This document shows, piece after piece, positions 1 to 8,397 of a DNA stretch of 64,000 nucleotides. The stretch is from contig JADKHN010000006.1 of assembly GCA_016721725.1 (NCBI GenBank), forward strand, positions 744,001-808,000, in the 5' to 3' direction. Numbering within the stretch: the first letter of the stretch is position 1; each line of letters starts with the position of its first letter. The stretch is from Chitinophagaceae bacterium (GTDB taxonomy: Bacteria > Bacteroidota > Bacteroidia > Chitinophagales > Chitinophagaceae). The notes under the pieces are model-generated. The model saw only the letters and a program-made list of their open reading frames with translations. It did no database searches and had not been told where the DNA came from. The position numbers and the translations under genes were made by a program.

Positions 1-1593
1 TTCGGTGATCACCGTGAACTGTTGTTCCAGTCCCAGGGAATGCGTATGGATCAATTCGAGGAAACCACTGCCCCATTGGGCATAGTAAGGCAAGAGGTTA
101 TCGACCCTTTCCTGCAGGATGCCGCGGGGAAATAAACCCGCCCTGAGTTTTTGCACCTGCCTTTGCTGCACCTCCAGTTTCTTTTTTTCCGCCCGGATTA
201 TTTTCTTTTCCAGCGCATCGATCTTTTTCAATGCCTGTGCATACAGTGCCCTGGTGTGTGTTTCCAGGTTCTTATCGGCGAGCCCGGCCGATTTACCAAG
301 GCCCATATAAAATTGTTCAAGAATCTTCTTCTCTTCAGCCAGGTCGATTTTAACAGCCGATTCCCTTTTAACGATCCTGTTCATCAATTCGTTCTCCGAT
401 TTGAATAACGCTTCGGTGGTAAGTCCCAATTTTTCGGTCAATACACGATTAGTTTCTTCAACAACCAGGAATGAATTGCGCAAGACCAGCACAGGGAAGG
501 GAACATCAACAGATTCAAAAACCTTTTTCAATTCCAGCCAATAGGCCAGTTCTCCCCCACCGCCAATGAAAGCCACGTTAGGCAGGATCATTTCCTGGAA
601 GACCGGGCGGAGGATCACGTTCGGACTGAAGCGTTCGGGATGTTTGTGCAATTCCTCTTTTAAGGCCGACTCGTTAAAAGCAAATGCTGAATGTTGTATG
701 TTAAATATTGAATTTTCAAGAACAATGCGTTCCCTGGAATCTTCATTGAGGTAAAACAGGTTGATCTCCCTGCCCCCTGCCTGTACTTTATATTCAGCAG
801 GAAAATCTGACATGGTTGCAGCAACCGCCTGATGGGAGAAGTTGGTCAGCAGTTCCTTTTCCGCAACCGGGATGAATGCTTTTTTCAGGGCCTGGTCATC
901 GGGCAAGAGGATCATCAAACCATACGCCGCGAAGAGCGTATTGACGAGGTGAAAAGTCGCCTGCTCGATGGTTCTCCCCTTCTGATAAGATGACCGTAAC
1001 AATCCGACGAGTTCATCGCCATGGGGCTGAATGGAGAGCTGACCGCTGATGACATCGATCAGTGTGATCAATTCGTCGTCTACGGTCATTCTTCCAACCG
1101 CACCGGTCTGCCTGGTGTTCCAACTGTATTTTTCGCCGGACAGGTAAATATGTCCCAGTTCTTCCAGATCGGCGTCCTCGCTGCCCATATAATACACCGG
1201 CACGAAATGAGACCCGGGAATGTCCAGGCTCAGGGTTTCGGCCAGTTTAACGGCATGCAATATCTTATAGATAAAATACAAATGCCCGGTGAAGATATTG
1301 GGCTGGTGGGCCGTGGTGACCGTAAAACAATCCTCCTCCTTTATCCGGGACAGGTTGATGCGTTGCTTTTCCGAGAGTTCAAGACCGGCATATTGCTTCT
1401 CCCAGGTGGCTGATAACAAAGACCGGTCTGTCGGGTATTTTTTTCTCTCTGCAATGGCTGTCCGTATTCCATCCTCTCTAACCGGGTGGGTAAAGAAAGG
1501 ACGCAGTTTATCCGCTCCATCGAGATAATCATTCACGATTGTGGAGAACAGGCCCGTTTGCCGGCAGGACAAATGCTGTGAACTAAAAGACAT
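1..1593 (-). CDS. bshC: Bacillithiol biosynthesis cysteine-adding enzyme BshC (3' end cut by window)
   Basis: I recognise this as BshC, which adds cysteine to glucosaminyl-malate in the last step of bacillithiol synthesis in the cytoplasm. The reading frame is open from ATG at 1593 to base 1 without a stop, 531 codons, so only the last few residues are missing (the family is about 530-540 residues). Visible family segments are TTAHQPNIFTGHLYFIYK near residue 95, PVYYMGSEDADLEE near 130 and AFIGGGGELAYWLELK near 345, followed by a charged helical region with many Lys/Glu (about 400-490) that fits the family's coiled coil. A TAnnTTTG box lies 31 bases upstream. bshA and bshB are not in the window. 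The call rests on recognised sequence motifs and length. Confidence 0.9.
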   Translation of the reverse strand, partial: MSFSSQHLSCRQTGLFSTIVNDYLDGADKLRPFFTHPVREDGIRTAIAERKKYPTDRSLLSATWEKQYAGLELSEKQRINLSRIKEEDCFTVTTAHQPNIFTGHLYFIYKILHAVKLAETLSLDIPGSHFVPVYYMGSEDADLEELGHIYLSGEKYSWNTRQTGAVGRMTVDDELITLIDVISGQLSIQPHGDELVGLLRSSYQKGRTIEQATFHLVNTLFAAYGLMILLPDDQALKKAFIPVAEKELLTNFSHQAVAATMSDFPAEYKVQAGGREINLFYLNEDSRERIVLENSIFNIQHSAFAFNESALKEELHKHPERFSPNVILRPVFQEMILPNVAFIGGGGELAYWLELKKVFESVDVPFPVLVLRNSFLVVEETNRVLTEKLGLTTEALFKSENELMNRIVKRESAVKIDLAEEKKILEQFYMGLGKSAGLADKNLETHTRALYAQALKKIDALEKKIIRAEKKKLEVQQRQVQKLRAGLFPRGILQERVDNLLPYYAQWGSGFLELIHTHSLGLEQQFTVITE

Positions 1594-1623
1594 GAAGCTT
1601 TTTTGGGTATTAGAATGATCAGA

Positions 1624-1631
1624 CAAACTTA
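1624..1631 (-). promoter_or_regulatory. Putative -7 box of bshC
   Basis: On the minus strand this reads TAAGTTTG, matching the Bacteroidota -7 consensus TAnnTTTG, about 30 bases before the bshC ATG. No clear -33 TTTG was identified, so the call rests on one box and its position. Confidence 0.5.
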
Positions 1632-1660
1632 CGTTAATCCTGAAAATAATGCGTGTTGAA

Positions 1661-1688
1661 AGTTGGAGGTTGGAGGTTAGAGGTTGGA
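1661..1688. repeat. GGTTGGA/GGTTAGA heptamer array
   Basis: Four consecutive heptamers (AGTTGGA, GGTTGGA, GGTTAGA, GGTTGGA) sit between the bshC promoter and the end of the next gene. The same word is repeated inside lipB at 54161-54195 and in shorter form near 12166. No coding sequence is seen in 1632-1746. Confidence 0.8.
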
Positions 1689-1746
1689 GGTGCACGATAT
1701 GGATCATGGTTGTGATCAGGCGCATAATTAGATCACATTAACCTGG

Positions 1747-2196
1747 TCAGCTGCGTTTGATCAGGGTGGAATGTAAAAGCTTCACCTTCCATCCTTTCTT
1801 CTCTTTCACCACGATCACCGTTTCCATCCAGTGCACAGACATGATCTTTCCGTTCCTGGTCATTTCGGAACGAAGGTTATAGGTTACCCAGGCCGTTTTC
1901 CGGTCAACCGTCGTATTGATGAAATCAAACGCATTCGTCCGCTTAAAATCAGCCGCCGTATTCAACCGGATGGTCTTGTTGACCAGGGTATCCAGGTTCC
2001 AGATACTGCCGTTTTCAAATAAAACGATATCGGCGGTACAATGCCCTTTTAAGTCAACCGAATCCCGGTTTGAAATGGCAGCAAAGAACCCGACGACGGT
2101 TTGCTGCACTTCCTGCTGCGACTTTGACCATGCAGGCTGGGCCTGCATGAATAGCGGGAAGGAAAGAGAAATGAGTAAAAGGATCATGTTTTTCAA
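1747..2196 (-). CDS. Exported NTF2/SnoaL-like protein
   Basis: A 149-residue protein with a clear signal peptide (MKNMILLLISLSFPLFMQAQ). The mature part has the length and pattern of the NTF2-like/SnoaL or DUF4440 fold: an N-terminal helix with VVGFFAAISNRDS (about 34-46), a middle segment with charged and aromatic residues (IVLFENGSIW), and C-terminal strands ending WKVKLLHSTLI. Members of this fold bind small ligands or act as isomerases or hydrolases, but no catalytic residues can be named here. It ends 153 bases from the bshC start and is followed upstream by the M28 peptidase gene on the same strand, 52 bases away, so they may be co-transcribed. Substrate unknown. Confidence 0.65.
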   Translation of the reverse strand: MKNMILLLISLSFPLFMQAQPAWSKSQQEVQQTVVGFFAAISNRDSVDLKGHCTADIVLFENGSIWNLDTLVNKTIRLNTAADFKRTNAFDFINTTVDRKTAWVTYNLRSEMTRNGKIMSVHWMETVIVVKEKKGWKVKLLHSTLIKRS

Positions 2197-2248
2197 TACT
2201 GATTTTTTTAACGATTTGTTCCTTGCACACCCCTAAAAACCCCATTAA

Positions 2249-3766
2249 CTAATCATTGGCCAAATTCCAGGTCGTCAAAAAAGCCAGTTGGACCTGATCG
2301 GAAAGCAGTTCGTAATTGATCTTATCCGGAGTATCCGTGGGCTGATGATAGTCTTTGCTGAAACCGCAATCGATCCGGATAAAGGGGATCCCCTTGAGGT
2401 AAAAGGGATATTGGTCTGAACCCAGGAGTCTCCGCTGCATGAACTGCGGCTGCTCATAATAGGTATCCAGTTTCAGTTTTCCCAATTGATCATTGGCCGT
2501 AAATAAAGCGTTGCGCAGTCCCCGGTTCAAAGAATCGACCACTAAAATATAGGCATAGTTGCTGTCGGCCCTTCTTCCGCTGTAAAAAGTATCCACACGC
2601 CCCATCATATCGATATTCAGAACGGCCCGGGTTTTAGCGAGGGGAAAGACCGGATTGGCTGCCAGGTGAAAGGAACCGAGCAAGCCCTTTTCTTCACCGG
2701 TGTACGAAGCAAAAACGATCGTTCGTTTAGGCCTGAATCCTTTTCCCAGTGCTTTTTTCATCAATGCCGCTATTTCCATGATGGCTACTGTTCCACTGGC
2801 ATTATCAACCGCTCCATAATAAATATCCTTCCCGTCCCGGCCAACATGGTCGTGATGGGCCGAGAGGATGATGCAATCTGCGGAAGGATCCGAACCTCTG
2901 ATGATACCGATCACGTTGGGAGCCTTCTCTTCTGTAATGTTTATTTCAATATGGCATCCGATGGTCGTGTTTACAGCGAATGATTGTGGGCGTAGTGCTC
3001 TTGTAATGTCCTGGGCCAGGCTTTTGATCGTTTTTTGAGATTTACCCAGCAGGTCATTGGCTCTTTCCCCGGAGATCAACAGAGTGGGCAGGTTGTTATT
3101 CGGCATGAATGGATTCTTGTACACCGGCTGAAAAGCCGTTTTACGCATCTGTAAAGTGTCCGCGGTAAATCGATTGTTAAAAACCAGGATCAGTGCGGCA
3201 CCCTTTTCTTTCAGGGTGTTCTGGTAAGAAGGAACAGTTGCCGGTTGTTTGGTTCCCGAGATCAGGTAATTGCCTGAACTATCTTTGGGTTGCCCGGCCA
3301 GGATCAACACGGCTTTTCCCTTCACATCAATGCCTTCAAAATCATTATAAAGAGGATGGTCTATCCCATACCCGGCGAATACCACCGGGATATCCTGTAA
3401 CTGAACCGTCTCGGCGTTACGCAGGCTTAAGGTCCAGCCATCTCCATTCACATATTTCTTAGTTCCTATCTCCAGTTCAGCCCGCCCCAGGTTCTTTCTA
3501 AAGGCATCGATGGACTGGAAATAACTGGTCCCGTTTTGATACGGCGCTTCCAGCTGGTTTTCCCTGAACCATTGGGCCACGAATTCTGAAGCCAGGGTAT
3601 CTCCATGACTACCCATTACCCGGCCCTCCAGTGATTCGCTGGCCAAAAAGTAAAGGTTCTTTTTCAACTGTTCGAGGGAAACGGTTGAGGCGATATTGAC
3701 CATTTGCTTATCCTGTCCAAAGCAAAAGGAACTGATCAGCAGCAGTAAGCAGGTGATGATTCTCAT
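2249..3766 (-). CDS. Secreted M28-family zinc aminopeptidase with PA domain
   Basis: A 505-residue exported metallopeptidase. The signal peptide is MRIITCLLLLISSFCFGQ. A protease-associated (PA) insert covers roughly residues 125-240 (IPVVFAGYGI, GKAVLILAG). The M28 catalytic core follows, with the expected zinc ligands: SAHHDHVG near 300, GAVDNASG near 318, ASYTGEEKG near 353, NIDMMGR near 383, and a C-terminal KDYHQPTDT. M28 enzymes remove N-terminal amino acids from peptides using two zinc ions; this one would act in the periplasm or outside the cell. All metal-binding motifs are present, so it should be active. The peptide preference cannot be read from sequence. Confidence 0.88.
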   Translation of the reverse strand: MRIITCLLLLISSFCFGQDKQMVNIASTVSLEQLKKNLYFLASESLEGRVMGSHGDTLASEFVAQWFRENQLEAPYQNGTSYFQSIDAFRKNLGRAELEIGTKKYVNGDGWTLSLRNAETVQLQDIPVVFAGYGIDHPLYNDFEGIDVKGKAVLILAGQPKDSSGNYLISGTKQPATVPSYQNTLKEKGAALILVFNNRFTADTLQMRKTAFQPVYKNPFMPNNNLPTLLISGERANDLLGKSQKTIKSLAQDITRALRPQSFAVNTTIGCHIEINITEEKAPNVIGIIRGSDPSADCIILSAHHDHVGRDGKDIYYGAVDNASGTVAIMEIAALMKKALGKGFRPKRTIVFASYTGEEKGLLGSFHLAANPVFPLAKTRAVLNIDMMGRVDTFYSGRRADSNYAYILVVDSLNRGLRNALFTANDQLGKLKLDTYYEQPQFMQRRLLGSDQYPFYLKGIPFIRIDCGFSKDYHQPTDTPDKINYELLSDQVQLAFLTTWNLAND

Positions 3767-3939
3767 TTGTTTTACTCTTTAAACTGTAATTGTTGTACTA
3801 AAAAATCCCTAGGGCCAGGACATGGTTTAGACGGGAAATATGATCAGGCCTGTCCGGCCGAATCCCCTTTGTACCGGATGGAAGATACAGAAAATGTCAA
3901 ATGATAGTTGAAATTCAAGGGTATGATTGACCCGCTCAA

Positions 3940-4398
3940 TTAAAAGGACAATCGCCATACCTTTTCATGAGCAGGCAGGTACTCGGACAGCGCCGCCGAA
4001 CCATACCAGGGGTAAAGTTCGGGCTCCAGCAATTTGGCCCTGATCGCGGGGTCGGTGTCAAGCAATGACCTGGCTTCTTCCAGGGTTGGCACATTCAGGA
4101 TGAAGAGTCCCCGGAACTGCTGATCATTCTTCAGGAACGGACCTGCAACACTAAGCTTTTTCATTTCCGAAAGCCGGTTGATGTTCCTCATGTGGCCGGC
4201 GAACAGGCTGTCGGATTCCGCCTTAGTTGACGTAGTGTTGCTTCCGGTCTTGAGTATGACGAATACATATCGTTTCATGCCGTAATCATCGGCGCCCAGG
4301 CTACGGGCCAGGGTCGAATCAAAATTCGGATTCGTCTTTTGACATAGGGCGGGCAAACTGAATAATAGAATGGTCATTATGAACAGGATCGATCTCAT
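3940..4398 (-). CDS. Exported YciI-like (YCII domain) protein
   Basis: 152 residues: a signal peptide (cleavage likely after FSLPALCQ) followed by a single YCII-related domain. Typical features are a first strand YVFVILKTG, then GHMRNINRLSEMKKLSVAGPF and the DPAIRAKLLEPELYPW segment near the C-terminus. YCII domains have a ferredoxin-like fold. Most are cytoplasmic and few have a known reaction, so an exported copy is slightly unusual but seen in Bacteroidota. It lies 173 bases from the M28 gene on the same strand, and nothing was recognised in that gap. Function not assigned. Confidence 0.7.
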   Translation of the reverse strand: MRSILFIMTILLFSLPALCQKTNPNFDSTLARSLGADDYGMKRYVFVILKTGSNTTSTKAESDSLFAGHMRNINRLSEMKKLSVAGPFLKNDQQFRGLFILNVPTLEEARSLLDTDPAIRAKLLEPELYPWYGSAALSEYLPAHEKVWRLSF

Positions 4399-4581
4399 GG
4401 CAATGCGTTTAATTTTTTCATCTTGTTTTAGAACTGCAATTTATGAGGATTACCGGTACCCCGGTCATTTTGCCAGGCGGTTTCAATGTATTGTAAAATA
4501 TAAAATACCCTCCACACGGTATTGTTGAAAATGGTTATTCCACTATTTTTATACCCATTCTATTCGCTTAATCTGCCTTTT

Positions 4582-5559
4582 ATGTCCAGATCATCCATCT
4601 TTTTTCTTAGCCTGTTGTTTTCTCTTAATACCCTGGCCCAGGGGGTCTCATCTCCCGAGCCCCCCGAAAGCAATTATAACCGGGAATTGAATGCCGCCAA
4701 TGACAGCAAGGCCCGGGGAATGGCCCTGACCAGGTACGTGGATGCCATCATGGAGATGAGTTATTCCGATGAGGATAAAAAACAGCTGATCGAAAAAAAA
4801 GTGAAAGCCATGATCGAGCTCGATTTCATGGGCTTTCATGAAATATTCATGAAGATCAAGGGAACCCATGTAAGTTTTATGATAAAACAAATACTGCCTA
4901 TTCTGACCACAGAACAAAGGGCCGCATTCAACGCGGCTAACAGGTATATCACGGATGATTTTATAAGTCGGCAGAATAACACTACAAGACCGGCCTGGCC
5001 CGCCAATGTACCCCAGCCGGGTTATGGATGGGGGAAAACGGTGAGCAGTAATAAGTCTGTTTCAACTCCCACAGTATCCTCGGGTCCCGATCCCGTGAAA
5101 ACGGTACCGCAGATCACCGAAAGCAATGCGAAAAAACTGCTGGGTACCTATTGGACCTATATCGACCATGGTGTTGATCGGTTATTCAAAGTAATGGCCT
5201 TTAATAATGCCACATTGAATTATACCGTCAAACAAACGAAACTGGACCGGGATACCAAGGCCTATTCCTACATCTGCTACACCGAAAAACAAGAGATCCC
5301 GGCGGAAGACCTGTTGTATGTGAGGCCCTCCAGCAGCTATAATCTTTTTAAAGCCCAGAACACCAGTACGTCCTGCTCATCCTGCGGTGGTTCAGGAACC
5401 AAGACACAGAACTTCTCGCATACCAATGATTACCAGTACACCCTGGGAACCAAGACGACCTATACCTCCACGAGCAAAGTGAAATGCCCCAGCTGCGGCG
5501 GCTCGGGTGGTTATGTGAACCTGGACCCGGTTCTTCAATGTCTGGAAAGTAATAAATAA
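4582..5559 (+). CDS. Exported protein with two DnaJ-like CxxCGGSG motifs
   Basis: I do not recognise a named family. The start is placed at ATG 4582 because it begins an ordinary signal peptide (MSRSSIFFLSLLFSLNTLAQ); an in-frame ATG at 4522 would add 20 hydrophobic residues in front. Residues about 25-120 are helical and charged; a Pro/Ser/Thr-rich linker follows (about 130-180). Residues about 185-260 (YWTYIDHGVDRLFKVMAF) look like a small beta domain. The C-terminus has SCSSCGGSG and KCPSCGGSG about 30 residues apart, which is the half-site of the DnaJ-type zinc finger. Two such motifs could bind one zinc. Such fingers are normally cytoplasmic, so their presence after a signal peptide is notable. 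Confidence 0.7.
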   Translation: MSRSSIFFLSLLFSLNTLAQGVSSPEPPESNYNRELNAANDSKARGMALTRYVDAIMEMSYSDEDKKQLIEKKVKAMIELDFMGFHEIFMKIKGTHVSFMIKQILPILTTEQRAAFNAANRYITDDFISRQNNTTRPAWPANVPQPGYGWGKTVSSNKSVSTPTVSSGPDPVKTVPQITESNAKKLLGTYWTYIDHGVDRLFKVMAFNNATLNYTVKQTKLDRDTKAYSYICYTEKQEIPAEDLLYVRPSSSYNLFKAQNTSTSCSSCGGSGTKTQNFSHTNDYQYTLGTKTTYTSTSKVKCPSCGGSGGYVNLDPVLQCLESNK

Positions 5560-5573
5560 GGGTTTAGGGCCGG

Positions 5574-6554
5574 TCATTTCAACAACCCGAAATCCAACGC
5601 GGTTTGCCAGGTGGAGTGAAAACCGCGGTCGGCGCCATAGGTGCCGGTTTGCCCGCCCTCGTCATCTGCATCTCCCGGTTTGACCAACACCCGGTGGCCC
5701 AGATCATCCACTGAATAAAAAATGATCACCACCTCCCCCCAACGATTATTGTATTCCATTCGTTGGATATCCGGGATAGCCTTGAAAGACCTTTCCACCT
5801 TATCGGGCTGATCATCGCATTGGTTCAAACCGGTCCACTGCCGGATCAGGATCTCGGCGTTCTTATGATTCACCACCAGGTCGTTCTGCCCCTGGTACAG
5901 GATCAGTTTGGGATAGCGGCCGTCATATTGAGGATTCTGCTCCAATACTTTTTGCACCAGGTCTGAATCGTTTCCGTGCTTTGTACCGGCCATCACCCCC
6001 GCGGCGGCGAACGCGTTGGTGGCCAGTTTATAAGCGCCCCCGGCAAAGACAGCGCCGGCTGCGAAGGTCTCCGGATGGGTGGCCATCATCACCACCGCCA
6101 TGGCTCCGCCGGCAGAGAGCCCCGTAATGAAGATGCGGCTGCTGTCGATGGGATACTGACTGCGTGTATACCGGATCATCTGTTGTATGGATTCGGATTC
6201 ACCCTCGCCTTTATTGATATCGGAGTTCCGGAACCAGTTGAAACAGGTGCTCACATTATTGAGTAATTTCTGTTGGGGATAGACCACGATGAAATCATGC
6301 AGGTCGGCCAGTTTGTTCCAGCCGGTCAGCCGGGCCACTTCTTCAGCCGTCTGTCCGCAACCATGCAATACCACCACCAGCGGTTTCGGTCCGGCTCCCG
6401 GCTTATGATCGGGTTCGTAAATGAACATCTTCAGGTTACCGGGGTTATTGCCAAAGGCATTGACGGCACTCAATTCATTTGAATCCTGCGCGAAGGCAAA
6501 CTCTGCATATAACAATGAAATGATCAGAACAATCAGGCGGGAATTGATCGGCAT
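5574..6554 (-). CDS. Secreted PHB-depolymerase-type esterase (alpha/beta hydrolase)
   Basis: 326 residues with a signal peptide ending near AEFAFAQ. The fold is an alpha/beta hydrolase of the polyhydroxybutyrate depolymerase/feruloyl esterase group. Visible motifs are PLVVVLHGCGQTAE (oxyanion region, about 58-71), NWFRNSDINKGEGES, the nucleophile elbow GLSAGGAMAV (about 145-154), and LILYQGQNDLVVNHKNA, typical for the catalytic Asp region, with a C-terminal GFHSTW likely holding the catalytic His. It would cleave ester bonds in polyesters or plant cell-wall material outside the cytoplasm. It converges with the upstream-strand gene ending at 5559 with only 14 bases between and no clear terminator hairpin. 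Confidence 0.82.
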   Translation of the reverse strand: MPINSRLIVLIISLLYAEFAFAQDSNELSAVNAFGNNPGNLKMFIYEPDHKPGAGPKPLVVVLHGCGQTAEEVARLTGWNKLADLHDFIVVYPQQKLLNNVSTCFNWFRNSDINKGEGESESIQQMIRYTRSQYPIDSSRIFITGLSAGGAMAVVMMATHPETFAAGAVFAGGAYKLATNAFAAAGVMAGTKHGNDSDLVQKVLEQNPQYDGRYPKLILYQGQNDLVVNHKNAEILIRQWTGLNQCDDQPDKVERSFKAIPDIQRMEYNNRWGEVVIIFYSVDDLGHRVLVKPGDADDEGGQTGTYGADRGFHSTWQTALDFGLLK

Positions 6555-6680
6555 GTTGATGAAATTGGTTCCTCTGTCCGAATCAATATTGATGCCAACT
6601 GAGCTTAATTGAAATTGAATGGGGTATTGCTGAAGAAGGCTTGGGTAATTTTTAACAGTTCCGGCATAACCTCGCCAATG

Positions 6681-6718
6681 GATCGCCGCTGGTCATAATA
6701 CCATGCGGCGGCGAAAAA
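6681..6718. repeat. GC-rich hairpin repeat, copy 1
   Basis: This 38-bp sequence differs from the copy at 6912-6949 at four positions. It has outer arms CGCCGC/GCGGCG and inner arms TGGT/ACCA, and ends in GCGAAAAA. Substitutions between the copies keep the hairpin foldable. Confidence 0.75.
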
Positions 6719-6723
6719 CAGGT

Positions 6724-6797
6724 CCCACAAAGAACTAAAAGAACACAAAGAGAAAAAATAATGCCGTTCACTTTGTGCCCTTTCATTGCTTTGCGGG
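6724..6797. repeat. CACAAAG inverted-repeat element, gene-less copy A
   Basis: The left end (about 6724-6750) reads CCCACAAAGAACTAAAAG then AACACAAAG. The right end (6769-6797), read in reverse, gives CCCGCAAAGCAATGAAAG then GGCACAAAG. The two ends are therefore degenerate inverted copies around an A-rich centre of about 18 bases. It resembles the ends of the element at 21368-21910. Confidence 0.6.
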
Positions 6798-6911
6798 ACA
6801 ACCCGATATGCGAAGCAAATTATTTGGCCCATAAGTGGTCATTCTTTTGACGCATTCGCCGATGGCGACAGTTCGGTATTGCTCAGTAGACAACACGGAG
6901 GCAAAAAGCAA

Positions 6912-6949
6912 GATCGCCGCAGGTCATAAGACCACGCGGCGACGAAAAA
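6912..6949. repeat. GC-rich hairpin repeat, copy 2
   Basis: Second copy of the 38-bp unit: CGCCGC, then GGTC-ATAA-GACC as a perfect inner stem, then GCGGCG, followed by an A-run. It lies just beyond the rimO stop codon. On the rimO strand the T-run precedes the hairpin, so it is not an ordinary terminator for rimO. Confidence 0.75.
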
Positions 6950-6965
6950 AATCAAAAATCTAAAA

Positions 6966-8282
6966 TCATAAATCTAAAATCACATCCCCTTCCAGGTCAT
7001 AATCATAGGCCTTCGTGATCTTCACATTCACGAAATCACCGATGACCAGTTTCTTTTTGGATTGAACGATCACTTCATTATCCACTTCCACACTGTCGAA
7101 TTCGGTACGGCCCAGGTAACGGCCGGCTTCTTTCTTATCGATGAGCACTTTGAAGGTCTTGCCCAGTTTTTCCTGGTTCTTTTCCAGGCTGATCTCCTGC
7201 TGCACTTCCATGATCTCCTGTGCACGTTCCTCTTTTTCATCAGCCGGAACATCATCCACCAGGTCATGGGCAGAAGTGCCTTCCTCATGACTATAGGTGA
7301 AGATCCCTACCCGGTCGAATCGCATATCCTGCAAAAATGTTTTCAATTCCTCTACATCATCACGGGTCTCCCCGGGAAAACCGGCGATGAGCGTGGTACG
7401 CAGACAGATGCCCGGTATCTTCTCCCGGATCTTGTGCACCAGGTCTTCCATCTCTTCCCGGCTGATCTGCCGTTTCATCGCCTGTAACATGTTATTGGAA
7501 GCATGCTGTAAAGGCATGTCGAGGTAATTGCAGATATTTTCGTGGGCCTTCATCGTGTCGATGATCTCCAGGGGAAATTTGGATGGATAGGCATAATGCA
7601 GCCGGATCCATTCCAGTCCCTGTACACCGGCCAGGGCATCGAGCAGTTTCGGCAACTCCCTTTTCTTGTAGATGTCCAGTCCGTAATAGGTCAGTTCCTG
7701 AGCGATCAGCATCACTTCCTTAACGCCGCGATCCACCAGCCTTTTCGCTTCATCCACCAGTGATTCGATGGGCCGGCTCACATGCTGGCCGCGCATGAGG
7801 GGTATGGCGCAAAAGGAACAGGTCCGGTTACAGCCTTCGCTGATCTTCATATAGGCGTAATGCTGCGGGGTATAGAGCAACCGTTCGCCGATGAGGTCGG
7901 CCTTGTAATCCGCTTCGAATTGTTTCAGTATCGCCGGTAGTTCCATCGTGCCAAAGTATGCGTCCACTTCGGGGATCTCGGCTTCCAGGTTGTTCTTATA
8001 CCGTTCGCTGAGGCAACCGGTGACATAGACCTTGTCAAGCTTCCCTTTTTTCTTCAGTTCCACCTGTTCCAGGATGGTGTTCACGCTTTCTTCCTTGGCC
8101 TTTTCTATGAAACCGCAGGTATTCACAATCACGATATTATGGTCTTTTCGGGCGTTCTCATGCACGACATCGATGTCGTTGGCCTGGAGTTGGCCGCTGA
8201 GTACCTCACTGTCCACCATATTCTTGCTGCACCCGAGCGTGATGATATTGACCTTGTCTTTCTTTAACGTTCTTGTCTTCAT
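6966..8282 (-). CDS. rimO: Ribosomal protein S12 methylthiotransferase RimO
   Basis: RimO adds a methylthio group to an Asp of ribosomal protein S12, a radical-SAM reaction using two iron-sulfur clusters. The 438-residue protein has all three expected parts. The N-terminal UPF0004 domain has VNIITLGCSKNMVDSE and two further cysteines (NTCGF, GCLSE). The radical-SAM CxxxCxxC motif is CNRTCSFC starting near residue 149. The C-terminal TRAM domain covers about 375-438 (ADEKEERAQEIMEVQ, DSVEVDNEVIV). The GCSKNMVDSE start favours RimO over the related MiaB. In many Bacteroidota rimO follows ftsY directly; here a receptor gene on the opposite strand lies between. A strong -7 box precedes it. Confidence 0.95.
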   Translation of the reverse strand: MKTRTLKKDKVNIITLGCSKNMVDSEVLSGQLQANDIDVVHENARKDHNIVIVNTCGFIEKAKEESVNTILEQVELKKKGKLDKVYVTGCLSERYKNNLEAEIPEVDAYFGTMELPAILKQFEADYKADLIGERLLYTPQHYAYMKISEGCNRTCSFCAIPLMRGQHVSRPIESLVDEAKRLVDRGVKEVMLIAQELTYYGLDIYKKRELPKLLDALAGVQGLEWIRLHYAYPSKFPLEIIDTMKAHENICNYLDMPLQHASNNMLQAMKRQISREEMEDLVHKIREKIPGICLRTTLIAGFPGETRDDVEELKTFLQDMRFDRVGIFTYSHEEGTSAHDLVDDVPADEKEERAQEIMEVQQEISLEKNQEKLGKTFKVLIDKKEAGRYLGRTEFDSVEVDNEVIVQSKKKLVIGDFVNVKITKAYDYDLEGDVILDL

Positions 8283-8292
8283 AATTGCATCG

Positions 8293-8320
8293 GCAAAGGT
8301 AGGTTTTTAGCGGCGACAAA
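8293..8320 (-). promoter_or_regulatory. Putative rimO promoter
   Basis: On the minus strand TACCTTTGC (8293-8301) matches the Bacteroidota -7 box and TTTG (8317-8320) could serve as the -33 element, although the 15-base spacing is short. The box lies 10 bases before the rimO ATG. Confidence 0.6.
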
Positions 8321-8397
8321 GGGATATGACGGACCGGGTCGATCTACGAGAATTTTCGCTTACCACTCATCATCAAAATAAACGGTTTATGAATAAT

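Larger units (their letters stand above)
6555..6965. other. 411-base gap holding three repeat elements and no gene
   Basis: Between the esterase start and the rimO stop I see no gene. A short minus-strand frame at 6605-6832 runs across the repeats and has no recognisable protein pattern. The gap holds two copies of a GC-rich hairpin (6681-6718 and 6912-6949), one CACAAAG inverted-repeat element (6724-6797), and an A-rich run of AATCTAAAATCA words at 6951-6983 that overlaps the end of rimO. Confidence 0.7.

Noticed and set aside
6605..6832. 75-codon minus-strand frame in the repeat-rich gap
   Set aside because: It runs through a hairpin repeat and a CACAAAG element, and its translation has no signal peptide or family pattern. 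It is a by-product of the repeats.
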